From Cesiribacteraceae bacterium YIM B00369 (lineage in GTDB: Bacteria > Bacteroidota > Bacteroidia > Cytophagales > Cyclobacteriaceae): a stretch of DNA of 64,000 nt. The notes beneath the pieces were generated by a model that worked only from the letters and a program-made list of their open reading frames with translations, made no database searches and was not told where the DNA came from. Each line of letters opens with the position of its first letter. Position 1 is the first letter of the stretch. Of the stretch, positions 61,675-64,000 are shown piece after piece. The position numbers and the translations under genes are program-made. The stretch lies in NCBI GenBank assembly GCA_017948555.1, contig JAFMYY010000005.1, positions 62,001-126,000 on the forward strand, read 5' to 3'.

Positions 61675-61765
61675 ATAACTCACCGCAATTTTAGTGTTAT
61701 TACAGGTGCTGTAACTGTTAAAAGGTAGTTATAGCTAAATAACTGAATGAACATTTCTTAAAATT

Positions 61766-64000
61766 ATGTACAAGAATCTGGCACGCTTTGCCCTTTTAGC
61801 AACAGGAATTTTATCGCTTATATTTTTCTATGCTTCCTCTCAGCTGCGGTTTGACTATAATTTTGAGAATTTTTTTCCTACAGGGGATGAAGATCTTGAA
61901 TTCTTTCTCGGTTACAGAGAGGCTTTTGAAAATGATAATGACTATCTTCTTGTAGGTATCCGGAACAGGGAAGGGATTTTTAAAGAAGATTTTCTGACCA
62001 AAATAGATGCTGTTACAAACCGGCTTGACAGCCTCACTTTAACAGGAGAGGTTTTATCAGTAACCAACCTGAAAAATCCGGTAATAGGACCGCTTGGTAT
62101 ACTGCAACCTCTGGTCCTGAATATACATTCCCCTTCCACTTACCACCAGGACAGCATCAGAATTTACCGGAACGAAAACCTGACAGGAACTCTGGTAGCT
62201 AAGGAAGTACCTGCCGTAGCCATTTTACTGAAGCACAGGGAAATGATCAGTAAGCGGGATGCTGATCTGTTAATGGAGCAGGTAAATACTATTTTAGGGC
62301 AGTACGCTTTCGATGAAGTTCATGTGGCAGGCAAGGCCAAAGCGCAGGCGGTTTATGTGCAAAAGATGCAGCAGGAACTGCTTATTTTTGTAGGTGCTTC
62401 TATGGTGCTGGTTATTATTTTCCTTTTCATTGCCTACCGTTCATTCTGGGGTATCTGGGTGCCTCTCCTGGTGGTTATGCTGGCAGCAGTCTGGATTGCC
62501 GGCATTATGAGCCTGACAGGAAAGATGCTGGATGTAATGATGGTTTTGCTCCCTACTATAATGTTTGTGGTAGGAATGTCCGATGTGGTACATATACTTA
62601 CCAAATACCTTGAAGAGCTGCGGAACGGAGCCAATAAAATTAAAGCACTTAAAGTAACCTTCCGGGAAATCGGGCTGGCAACCTTCCTTACCTCCCTCAC
62701 TACGGCCGTGGGGTTTCTTACCCTCCTTACTGCCAGCGTACAGCCCATCCGGGATTTTGGCCTGTATACAGCCGCCGGAGTTTTTGTAGCCTTTATTCTT
62801 GCCTTCACGGTATTGCCCTCCATTTTACTATTCATGAAAAAACCGGCTATTGCGTATAAAGAAGGGAACCGCCTCCTTTGGAAAAAGCCACTGCATAAAC
62901 TTTTTATCCTGGTAATACGAAACCGCTTTGCTGTTCTTGGCATTGCTGCAATTGTTACCGGTATTTCCATTTATGGTGTTTCGCAACTCCGGATAAATAC
63001 TTTCCTGCTGGAAGATATCAGGGATAATGATCCGTTAAAAAAAGATTTTGTGTTTTTCGATCAGCATTTCGGAGGCTCCCGTCCTTTTGAAATGGCTGTT
63101 ATAGTAAAGGATTCTTCTTATAACATTTATAGCAGGGAGGTGCTTGATGAAATTCAAAAGCTGGAAAATTTCCTGACTGGTACCTATGGTGCTAACAACC
63201 TCCTGTCGCCTCTGGTAATTGTCAAAGGAATCAATAAAGCTTTAAACGGAGGAATCGATGATTATTACAGGCTGCCTGAGGGGGAAAGGGACTATCAGCG
63301 GGTAAGGCAGATTATTAAACGATTCAGTAATACAAACCTTGCCCCCCCATTAACTGCAGATAATAACCAGTTAGGCAGAATAAGCGGAAAAATGGCCGAC
63401 ATTGGCAGCCAGGCAAGTAAAATTAAGAATGAAGAGCTCCGGACGTTTATCAGCAACAACATTAACCCGGAACTGGTGGAGTTCAGATTAACAGGAACCT
63501 CATTGCTGATTGATAAAAATGCACAATACATAATTACTAACATGATGCAGGGCCTTGGTATTGCATTTTTTGTTGTGGCAGCCATTGCCGGTTTATTATT
63601 CCGCTCTCTGAAAATGATCCTGATCACGCTTATTCCAAACCTTATTCCACTAATGGTTATAGCAGGAATCATGGGGCTTTTTGGTATTTACCTGAAGCTC
63701 TCCACCTCTATTATCTTTACAATTGCCTTCGGCATTGCAGTGGATGATACTATCCATTTTATCAGCAAATTACGGGTGGAGATGAATAAGGGGAAAAGTT
63801 TGGTTTACGCAGTAAGAAATACTTTTCTATACACAGGAAAAGCAATTATTATTACCACTATTATGCTTGCAGGAGGTTTTCTTACCCTTATTTTCTCTTC
63901 CTTCGGTGGCACTTTCTATACAGGTTTACTTGTAAGCCTTACCCTGGTGTTCGCTGTAATAGCAGATCTCACACTTCTTCCTGTTTTAATAATCCTGTTT
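61766..64000 (+). CDS. RND/MMPL superfamily transporter (3' end outside window)
   Basis: 745 residues visible; the frame is open to the last base. Seen: one N-terminal membrane helix (FALLATGILSLIFFYASSQL), a periplasmic domain with FDYNFENFFPTGDEDLEFF, a first block of membrane helices (LLIFVGASMVLVIIFLFIAY to AFILAFTVLPSILLFMK), a second periplasmic domain starting RINTFLLEDIRDNDPLKKDF, and a second block (GLGIAFFVVAAIAGLLFRSL, then IFTIAFGIAVDDTIHFISKL). The duplicated sterol-sensing-like layout with GIAVDDTIHF and MFVVGMSDVVHI motifs is that of MMPL/patched-type exporters. Known: the superfamily moves lipids, hydrophobic drugs or hopanoids using the proton gradient. No periplasmic adaptor gene is visible. 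Confidence 0.9.
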   Translation, partial: MYKNLARFALLATGILSLIFFYASSQLRFDYNFENFFPTGDEDLEFFLGYREAFENDNDYLLVGIRNREGIFKEDFLTKIDAVTNRLDSLTLTGEVLSVTNLKNPVIGPLGILQPLVLNIHSPSTYHQDSIRIYRNENLTGTLVAKEVPAVAILLKHREMISKRDADLLMEQVNTILGQYAFDEVHVAGKAKAQAVYVQKMQQELLIFVGASMVLVIIFLFIAYRSFWGIWVPLLVVMLAAVWIAGIMSLTGKMLDVMMVLLPTIMFVVGMSDVVHILTKYLEELRNGANKIKALKVTFREIGLATFLTSLTTAVGFLTLLTASVQPIRDFGLYTAAGVFVAFILAFTVLPSILLFMKKPAIAYKEGNRLLWKKPLHKLFILVIRNRFAVLGIAAIVTGISIYGVSQLRINTFLLEDIRDNDPLKKDFVFFDQHFGGSRPFEMAVIVKDSSYNIYSREVLDEIQKLENFLTGTYGANNLLSPLVIVKGINKALNGGIDDYYRLPEGERDYQRVRQIIKRFSNTNLAPPLTADNNQLGRISGKMADIGSQASKIKNEELRTFISNNINPELVEFRLTGTSLLIDKNAQYIITNMMQGLGIAFFVVAAIAGLLFRSLKMILITLIPNLIPLMVIAGIMGLFGIYLKLSTSIIFTIAFGIAVDDTIHFISKLRVEMNKGKSLVYAVRNTFLYTGKAIIITTIMLAGGFLTLIFSSFGGTFYTGLLVSLTLVFAVIADLTLLPVLIILF

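Noticed and set aside
63342-63348. Run of seven C inside the RND/MMPL transporter gene
   Set aside because: The frame is intact through it and no alternative frame is evident; may be a sequencing-sensitive spot but not evidence of a switch.
1-64000. tRNA, rRNA, CRISPR arrays, insertion sequences, prophage
   Set aside because: Intergenic regions were scanned by eye for cloverleaf-like patterns, regular repeats with spacers, terminal repeats and transposase or integrase motifs; none was found. Small structured RNAs could still be missed.

Overview
The window is chromosomal DNA from a member of the Bacteroidota, most likely the order Cytophagales. Supporting evidence: two secreted enzymes end in type IX secretion sorting domains; the primary sigma factor is of the short Bacteroidota RpoD type (no region 1.1); several upstream regions carry a TAnnTTTG-like -7 promoter element; most genes lack a Shine-Dalgarno sequence; and the leucine genes are ordered leuC-leuD-leuA-type synthase-leuB. 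I cannot name genus or species. No tRNA, rRNA, CRISPR array, insertion sequence, integrase or phage gene was seen. This is ordinary core and near-core genome, densely coded, with many hairpin terminators between converging genes.

Layout. 1-7.7 kb: 3' part of a PAS histidine kinase, a tiny unit with a near-perfect Shine-Dalgarno sequence and a strong terminator, a YdeI-type protein, a Gfo/Idh/MocA oxidoreductase, a cytochrome c lipoprotein, a baeRF-like protein with a glycine-rich loop, and two exported proteins. 7.8-17 kb: gyrA, an exported TPR protein, an exported VOC protein, small lipoproteins, an AHSA1 protein, a PQQ-type sugar dehydrogenase and a NUDIX hydrolase. 17-25 kb: selU-selD (selenium modification of tRNA), DUF2243-CtaG, the primary sigma factor rpoD, floA, YihY. 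24.6-31 kb: flavodoxin-fold oxidoreductase, Crp/Fnr regulator, and the leucine operon leuC-leuD-synthase-leuB. 31-41.6 kb: YffB/ArsC-like protein, aldo/keto reductase, DUF4126, an exported protein with an S41 protease, a PAS-LuxR regulator, an M3 peptidase and an ABC-F ATPase. 41.9-47.3 kb: a tandem pair of 658-residue multidomain SGNH (rhamnogalacturonan acetylesterase-like) T9SS cargo proteins, then an MFS transporter. 47.7-55.2 kb: small conserved protein, GH3-family protein, DUF1206, DEAD-box helicase, AI-2E/PerM family protein, lipoprotein MsrA, and a second sigma-70 factor. 56-64 kb: RluE-type pseudouridine synthase, class IV aminotransferase, thyA, feoA-feoB-small Cys-rich protein, and the 5' part of an RND/MMPL transporter.

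How the genes work together. Clear functional units are the leucine operon, the selU-selD pair (SelD makes selenophosphate, SelU uses it on tRNA), the feo iron(II) uptake operon, the DUF2243-CtaG pair and the duplicated esterases, which suggest growth on acetylated pectin-type polysaccharide.

Most interesting leads: the 18-codon reading frame behind 11 bases complementary to the 16S rRNA 3' tail in a phylum that rarely uses such sites; the diverged tandem esterases with a palindrome upstream; a three-arm, mutually exclusive hairpin system between the second sigma factor gene and msrA; a 27-base palindrome just upstream of selU; and the glycine-rich insertion in the baeRF-like protein. No convincing new multigene defence or mobile system was found.
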